A DNA stretch of 64,000 nucleotides from an uncultured Bacteroidales bacterium. Its GTDB lineage: Bacteria; Bacteroidota; Bacteroidia; Bacteroidales; Paludibacteraceae. A model generated the notes under the pieces. It searched no databases. It saw only the letters and a program-made list of their open reading frames with translations, and was not told the DNA's origin. Positions within the stretch are counted from its first letter, which is position 1. Every line of letters starts with the position of its first letter. The position numbers and the translations under genes are program-made. The stretch spans positions 1 to 64,000 of the forward strand of contig CASDOZ010000005.1 of NCBI GenBank assembly GCA_949282265.1, in the 5' to 3' direction. Below are positions 56,977-64,000 of this stretch, one piece after another.

Positions 56977-58035
56977 CTATATTTCCATCAGTTCGGGAAT
57001 CTTAATTTTGTCTGTCTTAAAGTACAAGCTTCCCCAAGTTAATCCAACCCCAAAAGCACAAGCCAAATTATCAGAGAAACCATTTCTAAACTTATCCAAA
57101 CCTGCACCTACAACCATTGTCAAAGGTATAGTTGCACAACTCGTATTACCAAATACATCCAGAGAATAAGGAACTTTTTCCAAAGATATACCTATTTTTT
57201 TTCTAATTTTTTCATTCATGTACATGTTAGCTTGGTGAATAAACAGAAAATCAATAGCATTTATATCAATAGAAAAATGAGACGACAGTTCTTTAATTGC
57301 AGCAGGTCCCTGTTTTAATCCAAAAGCAAAAACACTCATTCCATCCATTCTACTTTGTAATGCATTGCGCACCATACCATCATTATCTTCTTTTTCTTCC
57401 AATGATTCATGGCGGAAAGGAAATCTAAAGCCACCTTCTTTAATTATGATAGACTCATAAGAATAACCATCGGCTGCTATAAAAAACTGCAATGGCTCAG
57501 CTTGCTTGTCAAACTCCAATGCAGTAGCAGTTCCCGCATCGCCAAAAAGCGGCCATGAACTTTTGTCTTTATATGACTTGTATTTTGAGGGCGTCTCTCC
57601 CACCAAAAGCAGACCTTTTACTATGCTCCCATGAGACATCAAAGAAGAAATCATATTCATACCATAAATCCAGCCCGGACATCCAATAGAAAGATCCAAT
57701 ACCAAGCAGTTTTGTGATAAGCCTAAACGTTTTTGCAATATACATGATGTGGCAGGTAGAATATAATCCGGAGTCTGGGACACATAAATCAAGCAACCAA
57801 CCTCTTCTCTATTCCATTTTAATTCTTCCAACAATTTATCAGCCGCCTCAAAACATAAGTCTGAGGATGTTGTCTCACTATTCGCTATTCTTCTTTGTTT
57901 TATTCCTGTTGAAGCAATAACACGCTCAGCTTCACCTTCAGCAAAATATGGATAAGAGATATTGTCCTCAATATTTTTTGGCACGCATGCTGAGACGCCT
58001 ACCATTTTTACGTTCTCAATATTAAAAAAAGGCAT
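56977..58035 (-). CDS. 3-oxoacyl-ACP synthase III-like enzyme
   Basis: The 352-residue thiolase-fold protein has the KAS III triad: Cys119 (LDLSIGCPGW), His267 (FIHQAN) and Asn297 (GNTSCAT). It probably condenses an acyl-CoA with malonyl-ACP, or transfers an acyl group as some FabH-like enzymes do. It lies in a glycan locus beside two acyl carrier proteins, a reductase and an AMP ligase, so it should make a special acyl group, not membrane fatty acids. It follows the ligase gene by 5 bases. Confidence 0.88.
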   Translation of the reverse strand: MPFFNIENVKMVGVSACVPKNIEDNISYPYFAEGEAERVIASTGIKQRRIANSETTSSDLCFEAADKLLEELKWNREEVGCLIYVSQTPDYILPATSCILQKRLGLSQNCLVLDLSIGCPGWIYGMNMISSLMSHGSIVKGLLLVGETPSKYKSYKDKSSWPLFGDAGTATALEFDKQAEPLQFFIAADGYSYESIIIKEGGFRFPFRHESLEEKEDNDGMVRNALQSRMDGMSVFAFGLKQGPAAIKELSSHFSIDINAIDFLFIHQANMYMNEKIRKKIGISLEKVPYSLDVFGNTSCATIPLTMVVGAGLDKFRNGFSDNLACAFGVGLTWGSLYFKTDKIKIPELMEI

Positions 58036-58040
58036 GATAA

Positions 58041-59435
58041 TTATAATTTAGCATATAAAATTTTACCGGATTCACTTTTAGGAATCTCACTAATAACATG
58101 TAAGGCAAATACAGACGGATGTAGATGAACTTTTTCCGAAATATATCCAATTACGTCGAAATCAGGATGCTGTGTTACATATAACTCCACTTTATTGTCA
58201 TTTCCCGTACATGCACAATCTGCTATACGAGATTTTAGAATCTGTTCTATGTTATCCAGCCCTATCCTATTGCCATAAATCTTTACAAACCGGCTTTTAC
58301 GTCCAGTGATATAATAATAGCCATCAGCATCAACATGCGCAATATCACCTGTCTTTAGAATGCCACCGCTAAAATCGCCCAATGACAAATCTTGTGCAGA
58401 TGTGGCATATCCCATAAAAACATTAGGGCCTGAATAACATAATTCACCATCAGCACCAACCTCTCTTATTAATTCATCCGTTTCCGAACGCAGTTCAAAC
58501 CTGCCATTAGGAATTGCGATACCAATACTTGTTGGTTTTTCTATAACTTTGTCACAAGGTAAATAACTCATCCGGGCAGTTGCTTCGGTTTGACCATACA
58601 TTACAAAAAAACGGAAACCTTTATCAATGGAAATTTGTGCGAAAAATTCAACCAATTCTTTCGATAATTTTCCACCAGCTTGCGTCATCGTGTGTAAACT
58701 TGGCAAATTCATTTTCCCAAAACGAATCTTTGCCAACATTTCATATGTATATGGTACACCTGCAAAAGATGTGGCTTCTTTTTCTTTAAAAAAACGCCAA
58801 AACTCCATTTGTACAACAGAATAGTTTGTCAACAGGATAGTCGCTCCTTTCAGAATATGACTATTAATCACGGAAAGGCCATAACTGTAATACATGGGCA
58901 ATGAAGTTATGGGACGTTCTGTCACCTTTATATCAAGGTATTCTGCGATAGATAACGCATTAGAAACTATATTTGTATAACTCAATCTTACCAACTTTGA
59001 ACTTCCTGTTGAGCCTGAGGTAGAAAGTAATAATGCCAAATCCGAATTCAAATCATGATTTACATTATATAGTTTCACTAAACAATAATCTTTGTACTCT
59101 AACAAAGATTCCACATTTTCACAATATCTTGAAAGTTTATCCTGTGCAATCCATAAATAGTTCGGCTCATATATTTTCACCAAAGAATGGAAGATGTCCT
59201 TGTCAACATTATCAGAAAGCATTAATGGTACAGCATTTAGCTTTTGTAATGCCAAATAGCCGACCAAAGAGCCAATTGTATTTGATGCACAATCAAACAC
59301 CAATACTTTTTCTGTAATAATCCCAGATAATTGTTTGGCCAAGATTTCTATTTCTTTATAACGGACAAAATCACCAGAATCGGTAATAGCTAAAATATTA
59401 TCAGAAAAAGACTCAATATAATCTGTTAAAACCAT
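58041..59435 (-). CDS. AMP-dependent acyl/aryl ligase
   Basis: The 464-residue adenylate-forming enzyme has the P-loop-like STSGSTGSSK at 138-147, MYGQTEATARM, TGDIAHVDADGYYYITGRKSRFVKIYG and a C-terminal catalytic Lys458 (ESGKILYAKL). It activates a carboxylic acid and probably loads it on one of the neighbouring acyl carrier proteins. The substrate cannot be read from sequence. Confidence 0.88.
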   Translation of the reverse strand: MVLTDYIESFSDNILAITDSGDFVRYKEIEILAKQLSGIITEKVLVFDCASNTIGSLVGYLALQKLNAVPLMLSDNVDKDIFHSLVKIYEPNYLWIAQDKLSRYCENVESLLEYKDYCLVKLYNVNHDLNSDLALLLSTSGSTGSSKLVRLSYTNIVSNALSIAEYLDIKVTERPITSLPMYYSYGLSVINSHILKGATILLTNYSVVQMEFWRFFKEKEATSFAGVPYTYEMLAKIRFGKMNLPSLHTMTQAGGKLSKELVEFFAQISIDKGFRFFVMYGQTEATARMSYLPCDKVIEKPTSIGIAIPNGRFELRSETDELIREVGADGELCYSGPNVFMGYATSAQDLSLGDFSGGILKTGDIAHVDADGYYYITGRKSRFVKIYGNRIGLDNIEQILKSRIADCACTGNDNKVELYVTQHPDFDVIGYISEKVHLHPSVFALHVISEIPKSESGKILYAKL

Positions 59436-59445
59436 ATGATTAATT

Positions 59446-59676
59446 TTATATATCTACACCGTATTTCTGAAGAATCTCTATCCCCTTCTTATAGGAAGAA
59501 AAAGACATCATATCTTCTGGCTCCAAAGATATATCAAAAGCATCTTCTAATTCAGCTATTAGAGTGATATGTCCAACAGAATCCCATAAAGGACATTCTT
59601 TGTAGCGCAAGTTTTTTACTTCGTGTGTTTGAAAAACTTTTTCAAAACACTGATTATACAAATCCGATTGGTTCAT
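59446..59676 (-). CDS. Acyl carrier protein (first of two)
   Basis: This 76-residue helical protein resembles acyl carrier proteins. The phosphopantetheine site is Ser33 in PLWDSVGHITLIAELEDAF. It is set between the ligase (10-base gap) and the reductase (6-base gap). It is not the housekeeping AcpP: the usual GADSLDTVE motif is altered. Confidence 0.85.
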   Translation of the reverse strand: MNQSDLYNQCFEKVFQTHEVKNLRYKECPLWDSVGHITLIAELEDAFDISLEPEDMMSFSSYKKGIEILQKYGVDI

Positions 59677-59682
59677 AATTTA

Positions 59683-60435
59683 TTATTTTAAAGTCAGACC
59701 ACCGTCCACAACTATATCTGTTCCTGTAATCCAAGAGGTTTCATCGGACAATAAAAACACAATAGAATATGCAACATCTAAAGGTGTGCCATATCTTTTC
59801 AGCGGATACCGGTTTATATCCATACGAATTTCCTCGTCGGACAATTGTGTGTTATTTTTGATCAAATCCGTTTCTATCCGGCCCGGATTCACAGAGTTAC
59901 ACCTGATTCCTTTGGAACTGAGTTCCAAAGCAGCTGTTTTCATAAAAGCCTGAAGACCTCCTTTTGATACGGCATACATTGCATTTCCCATAGAAGTAGT
60001 ATAAACCCCCGCTATAGAAGAAACAAATACAACTGAAGAACATTCCTTAAGTTTTTTTTTCTTACATATTTCTTTTAATAAGGATATTGCGGCAATTGTA
60101 TTTATATTTATTAGTTCATGGATTTCTTCCAATTTTATAAACGGTATTGGTTTCCATTTGTTTATTCCTGCAGCAAGAACTAAACCATCCAGGGGTGGTA
60201 ATTCTCTAACACAATCAACCAAAGATTGGTTATTTGTCAGGTCTAACAAATATGAACTATGTTCTGCCGAAGATATAGAGTGCAATTCCGTCAGAAGAGA
60301 ACACATCCGTTCTTCATTTCTCCCTATGCATAATACACGGGCGCCTTGTTTGGCACACATTACTGCTGCTGCACGCCCTATTCCAGATGTCGCACCAGTA
60401 ATCAAGATATTTTTCCCTGATAACGAAAACAGCAT
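59683..60435 (-). CDS. Short-chain dehydrogenase/reductase (FabG-like)
   Basis: The 250-residue Rossmann enzyme has the cofactor motif TGATSGIGRA (13-22) and the catalytic Ser139/140, Tyr154 and Lys158 in YAVSK; the C terminus is WITGTDIVVDGG. It likely reduces a 3-oxoacyl chain on an acyl carrier protein, given its place between two carrier genes; reduction of a sugar is the alternative. Confidence 0.88.
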   Translation of the reverse strand: MLFSLSGKNILITGATSGIGRAAAVMCAKQGARVLCIGRNEERMCSLLTELHSISSAEHSSYLLDLTNNQSLVDCVRELPPLDGLVLAAGINKWKPIPFIKLEEIHELININTIAAISLLKEICKKKKLKECSSVVFVSSIAGVYTTSMGNAMYAVSKGGLQAFMKTAALELSSKGIRCNSVNPGRIETDLIKNNTQLSDEEIRMDINRYPLKRYGTPLDVAYSIVFLLSDETSWITGTDIVVDGGLTLK

Positions 60436-60443
60436 AAAACGGA

Positions 60444-60668
60444 TTACAATTTTTCTTGGATCAAGTTATACAACTCACCTAATGTATTGACACTACGAAT
60501 GTCATTCCCGGACAAAGAAACTCCATATTCCTCGTCAACCATTGCTATAATTGATAATGCAACCAATGAAGTCCATTCATCCAATTCTCTAAAACGAGTG
60601 TCAGCATTCAAAGTAACTTCCGACATTGCGTCCAACTGTTCCGCAAACAATTCAATAAACTTTTCCAT
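60444..60668 (-). CDS. Acyl carrier protein (second of two)
   Basis: The 74-residue protein has Ser34 in ELDEWTSLVALSIIAMVDEEYGV as the phosphopantetheine site; the Asp normally before this Ser is Thr. The start at 60668 is chosen because the longer frame overlaps the acyltransferase gene and adds a non-ACP-like tail. It lies 8 bases before the reductase gene. Confidence 0.82.
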   Translation of the reverse strand: MEKFIELFAEQLDAMSEVTLNADTRFRELDEWTSLVALSIIAMVDEEYGVSLSGNDIRSVNTLGELYNLIQEKL

Positions 60669-60681
60669 ATCTTCTGAAATT

Positions 60682-61326
60682 TTAAAATTTAACCATCTTC
60701 GCAGGATTACCCATATATAATTCTCCATCTTTAGGAGAGCGCATCAAGACACTTGCTGCACCTAACTTAAAATTATTGCCAATTTTTATTTGTTGCAATG
60801 TAATTCCGCCAACACCAAAGAAATTCCTGTCTCCAATATGATTTTCCCCAGATATTCTCACGTCAGGCATAAAAACATTACAATTTCCAATGGTAACATC
60901 ATGACCAATGACAACATCTCCATTAAACAAGTTAAAATTGCCAATACTAATATCACAAGAGAATCCACAATCATGTTTAATAATGTTCCCTTTGCCCAAA
61001 CGGAATGTTTCTTCATCGGATATTCTAATTCCCGGGTAAATTAAATTTGGGAAAGACACTTTGCTATTGTCAATGCTATCCACCAACTTGGAAATAATCG
61101 TTGGTGAACCAATGGCCAGAACAATATCCAAATTAGTTTCCCATTGATTCAATGTCGTTAGATTACCGAGCACCTTCCCGAAATGTGAAACAGGAGTACC
61201 TTGTTCAACGCCATCATCAAAAAAACCGATTAAGTTCCATTGGCACTGAACTTTATTAATTGCATGTATCAAACAAGCCACTTCACGCCCAAGTCCTCCT
61301 GCACCATATATTGCAATGTCACGCAT
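60682..61326 (-). CDS. NeuD/PglD-type sugar O/N-acyltransferase
   Basis: The 214-residue protein has an N-terminal nucleotide-sugar-binding Rossmann part (IYGAGGLGREVACLI) and a C-terminal left-handed beta helix with hexapeptide repeats. The catalytic His is in VVIGHDVTIGN. PglD acetylates the 4-amino group of UDP-sugars, matching the aminotransferase in this locus. An acyl group made by the adjacent carrier module could be the donor instead of acetyl-CoA; that is inference. Confidence 0.88.
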   Translation of the reverse strand: MRDIAIYGAGGLGREVACLIHAINKVQCQWNLIGFFDDGVEQGTPVSHFGKVLGNLTTLNQWETNLDIVLAIGSPTIISKLVDSIDNSKVSFPNLIYPGIRISDEETFRLGKGNIIKHDCGFSCDISIGNFNLFNGDVVIGHDVTIGNCNVFMPDVRISGENHIGDRNFFGVGGITLQQIKIGNNFKLGAASVLMRSPKDGELYMGNPAKMVKF

Positions 61327-61328
61327 AA

Positions 61329-62477
61329 TTATACTTTTTTACACACCTCATATAAAACCTTCTCAACTTGCCGACCAATCACTTCCGGCGAGAATCTATT
61401 TCGACAATCTTCTGCAATTTTTTTTCTATCATACTGTTTGTAATGATCAAACATATATTTTATTGCATCGGCCAATACATCTACATCATCAACCGGAACT
61501 AATAATCCATTTTTATCATTAATTATATCTTCAGGCCCTCCACACCGAGTTGCAATTACCGGCAAACCCTGACTCATTGCCTCGATGTATACGACTCCAA
61601 AAGTTTCACTTCTAGAAGGGAGAACAAAAATATCGCTTTTTCGTAAACAATCAACAATCTCTTTCTTTGTTTTTCCACCTAATAGATTAATATTAGCATT
61701 CAGCCCCAACTCTTTAATCTGATATAAAAGAGTTTTTTTTACATCACCCGCCCCAATAATATCCAATTGCCAAGAATCTTTTGGTAAATTTGCCATAGAA
61801 AAAGCAGCTATTAAGATATCATATGCTTTACTCTCTATTAAGTTGCCTATTGACACAAATTTGACTTTGTCATGAGCAATGGGAGGAGCTACAACTCGAA
61901 AGTCAGAACCTATTACATTAGGAATAACCACAGCATCCACATTAAAATGCTGCTGTAAACGTTTCTTTAGCATAGAAGATACCGCTATAACAGTATCAAC
62001 TTGATGATATGTCTTTTTTCCCAACGCAATAACTTTATCCGGCAATTTCTCATATGCTAAGACACTCCAATGCTCCATAGCAACCATGGGAATCTTATAT
62101 TTTTGTTTTAAATATAAGGCGAGAAACGACTTTTGTAAATAATGAGAAAAAATAACATCGGGAACACCAAATTCACTTATTACTTTGTTATATAATTTAT
62201 CTAATTGTTTCCTCATTACCCAATATGCAAATTTTTGACCTCCACATAAATTTAATAATCTAAATGGTAAAAAATAAGAATCATAATACACGACTTTATT
62301 TATTGTGGTCCTGCTTATTCCCCATTTCCTATAATACCAGCGGAATCTACTATCTACACTTATCACAACTACTTTATGGCCTAATGCTATTAAGGCATCG
62401 GCTTGGTCTTTCTCAAAACAACCCCATTGAGGATCTCTAGGAGAGGGAACACCACGTGAAACTAATAATATAAACAT
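61329..62477 (-). CDS. Family 4 glycosyltransferase
   Basis: This retaining GT-B glycosyltransferase has 382 residues from the chosen start. The N terminus is FILLVSRGVPSPRDPQWGCF and the C-terminal donor site has the EX7E pattern in SRSETFGVVYIEAMSQGLP. The start at 62477 avoids overlap with the WbsX gene; the frame also opens at 62504. It stands 2 bases before the NeuD-like gene. Confidence 0.92.
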   Translation of the reverse strand: MFILLVSRGVPSPRDPQWGCFEKDQADALIALGHKVVVISVDSRFRWYYRKWGISRTTINKVVYYDSYFLPFRLLNLCGGQKFAYWVMRKQLDKLYNKVISEFGVPDVIFSHYLQKSFLALYLKQKYKIPMVAMEHWSVLAYEKLPDKVIALGKKTYHQVDTVIAVSSMLKKRLQQHFNVDAVVIPNVIGSDFRVVAPPIAHDKVKFVSIGNLIESKAYDILIAAFSMANLPKDSWQLDIIGAGDVKKTLLYQIKELGLNANINLLGGKTKKEIVDCLRKSDIFVLPSRSETFGVVYIEAMSQGLPVIATRCGGPEDIINDKNGLLVPVDDVDVLADAIKYMFDHYKQYDRKKIAEDCRNRFSPEVIGRQVEKVLYEVCKKV

Positions 62478-62488
62478 ATTCCATCTGA

Positions 62489-63661
62489 TTAATCGAACAA
62501 ACATTCTTTCAACACATCCAAAAAACCATGACCATACTTTAAATCAGGTTCCACATAATTGCCCTCTGCCCATTCATTCCAAGATTTTAAAAACAAGATT
62601 TTATGTTCTTCTTGTTTGTCCTGCAACAAATCCAAAGCCGCGACAACCATCTTTTTAAAATTATCTGGTGTCGAATTCACATAAATGCCATTCATTCCCG
62701 ATCTGGGACTTCTATCCCATTGTGGTAAAAGAGAAGGATAAACATTCTCCCATTTATCTTCATTCACATAATAATGTCGAATTATCTTATGATAATCGTA
62801 TTTATCCAACATTGAAACATTAAAACGAACAGATAATTGACGATGGAGCAAAAACCAAAAGCGGTTCTTCACTAATGCTTCAGAACGCCATGTTCCAAAA
62901 GAAGCAACAGCGTCAAAACCCAACCGTTCTGTAACAAAATTATAATATTTTGCAGCCTCATTCGGATCGAATAACCCTTTTGCATACACATTGCCATTCA
63001 TATCCTTTAAACCTCTTCCATTTGTATTCTGAGTATAACCAACAAAATGAATTCCTTTCAAACCATTCTGAATTGCCAGTTCACGCCAACAAGGAATAAA
63101 ATCAGGTGGTAAAGCATAGGGATCAAAAACAACAAACAAAGGTTTGCCGTCTATACAAATATAACGCGAATCCTTAAATGCCTTCAGAGCGTACATAAAA
63201 TGAGCAATATAATCCTCTTTTCCTGGATATAATTGTTGGGCAATCATGCCATCTGTTTGTCCCATCTTTCTTTTTGTCCACGTTTTAGTAGTCCAACTAT
63301 GATTTGCCCAACCCAAACAAAATGGGAAATCAGGTTTCCCACTGGCCAAAACTTCATTAAAAGGCCGCTCCAATAACTGTTTGCCATTACCAAACCAATA
63401 ATGCCAATAACAAAAGCCTTCTATGCCAGCTTCACGAGCCATTTGGGCCTGCGCTTCCCTCACTTCTGGAACACGCAAATCATAAAATCCCAAATCTGCA
63501 GGTATTCGCGGTTGGTAATGCCCTCGGAACAAAGGTTTGGCTTTTGCTACGTTTGTCCATTCGGTAAATCCTTTTCCCCACCATTTGTCATTCTCAGGTA
63601 TTGGATGAAATTGAGGTAAATAAAAAGCTATGACACGTGCTTTTTTATTTTTTTGTTCCAT
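62489..63661 (-). CDS. WbsX-family (GH99-like) glycan protein
   Basis: The 390-residue protein opens with VIAFYLPQFHPIPENDKWWGKG and contains FCYWHYWFGNGKQLLERPF and LKSWNEWAEGNYVEPD. These are hallmarks of the WbsX family found in O-antigen and capsule loci, often annotated as glycosyltransferases but related to GH99 endo-mannosidases. It is the first intact gene of the glycan run. Confidence 0.92.
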   Translation of the reverse strand: MEQKNKKARVIAFYLPQFHPIPENDKWWGKGFTEWTNVAKAKPLFRGHYQPRIPADLGFYDLRVPEVREAQAQMAREAGIEGFCYWHYWFGNGKQLLERPFNEVLASGKPDFPFCLGWANHSWTTKTWTKRKMGQTDGMIAQQLYPGKEDYIAHFMYALKAFKDSRYICIDGKPLFVVFDPYALPPDFIPCWRELAIQNGLKGIHFVGYTQNTNGRGLKDMNGNVYAKGLFDPNEAAKYYNFVTERLGFDAVASFGTWRSEALVKNRFWFLLHRQLSVRFNVSMLDKYDYHKIIRHYYVNEDKWENVYPSLLPQWDRSPRSGMNGIYVNSTPDNFKKMVVAALDLLQDKQEEHKILFLKSWNEWAEGNYVEPDLKYGHGFLDVLKECLFD

Positions 63662-63687
63662 TTTATTGCTTTTATTAGAAATATGTG

Positions 63688-63695
63688 CAAAATTA
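63688..63695 (-). promoter_or_regulatory. Possible -7 element of the glycan run
   Basis: On the - strand TAATTTTG, 26 bases upstream of the WbsX ATG. No -33 element was recognised. The 63662-63797 gap shows nothing else. Confidence 0.45.
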
Positions 63696-63797
63696 CATAT
63701 TTATTTGACATCTTGAAAATACAGCAAGATTTCTCAAGAACATCAGATGCGACGCCGTGTCTGCTGCGATTTCTGAACATACCATCCGTTCATTCGA

Positions 63798-64000
63798 TTA
63801 TATAAGGGTATAGTCAATGGATACGAGGTAGTTATTGTTTCTGGGTTGTGGTCGTCCGGATGGTGCGGGAGGGTCGTAAAGGAAGCGGCCGTCGGGGGTG
63901 AAATCAAGTTGAGTAAGATGGACCAAGCCTTTCACCGGATCGGTAATTCTGCGTAGGAGTATACCGCCGTGGTTGACACCGAAGAGCCAGTTGTGGATAC
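63798..64000 (-). CDS. C-terminal end of an unidentified gene (partial)
   Basis: On the - strand one frame stays open from the window edge to TAA at 63798-63800, giving 66 residues. These include NHGGILLRRITDPVKG and LDFTPDGRFLYDPPAPSG and end NNYLVSIDYTLI. The other two frames are broken. The base composition is richer in G+C than the glycan genes. I do not recognise the family. The start lies outside the window. Confidence 0.6.
   Translation of the reverse strand, partial: IHNWLFGVNHGGILLRRITDPVKGLVHLTQLDFTPDGRFLYDPPAPSGRPQPRNNNYLVSIDYTLI

Overview
The window is chromosomal DNA of a member of the Bacteroidota, most likely order Bacteroidales. Evidence for this: promoters repeatedly match the Bacteroidetes consensus TTTG-N19/20-TAnnTTTG; there is a type III glutamine synthetase, a TonB-dependent receptor with a carboxypeptidase-like N-terminal domain, DUF4292, DUF3078 and DUF5689 proteins, and a secreted protein ending in a type A sorting domain of the type IX secretion system (T9SS). 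I cannot assign a family or genus. No insertion sequence, prophage or rRNA was seen.

Left end (1-7100): a complete type II-C CRISPR-Cas locus. A ten-repeat array (87-815) is read on the + strand. The cas9-cas1-cas2 operon (6851-923) is read on the - strand and converges on the array through a two-way terminator at 870-898. A tracrRNA (6943-7024, +) lies upstream of cas9 with its own promoter. Each CRISPR repeat carries the same promoter layout as the tracrRNA gene, so every spacer probably has its own start of transcription, as is known for Neisseria and Campylobacter II-C arrays.

Middle (7100-53160): mainly housekeeping genes in short operons. These are tRNA-Ser(GCT), mltG, a stress-protein-like gene, tRNA-Val(TAC), glnN and a thioesterase. 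Then come a secreted nuclease divergent from a TonB receptor/DUF5689 lipoprotein pair, cvpA, a 42-bp tandem repeat, and a large T9SS cargo protein divergent from an AraC-type regulator. An eight-gene - strand run follows (pdxJ-exbB-exbD-tonB-DJ-1-TPR-DUF4292-envC-like), with nadK-fmt-HD on the other side. The rest of this part is a DUF3078 protein, lepA, an NhaD-type antiporter, rhomboid/Wzz-like/dgkA/comF, guaB and a parvulin chaperone, cdd, a START-like protein, a patatin-type outer-membrane protein, lpdA, and acyltransferase-coaD-S41 protease.

Right end (53160-64000): a visibly AT-richer surface-glycan locus on the - strand. It holds a WbsX-type protein, a family 4 glycosyltransferase, a NeuD/PglD-type acyltransferase, a mini acyl-synthesis module (two acyl carrier proteins, a short-chain reductase, an AMP ligase and a KAS III-like synthase), a second acyltransferase, a PglC-type initiating transferase and a DegT-family aminotransferase. 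The second acyltransferase is broken by a ten-base G tract (C on the + strand), which looks like an on/off phase-variation switch. An AAA ATPase with its own strong promoter and a palindromic operator-like site sits between the pglC-like and aminotransferase genes. The window ends inside an unidentified gene.
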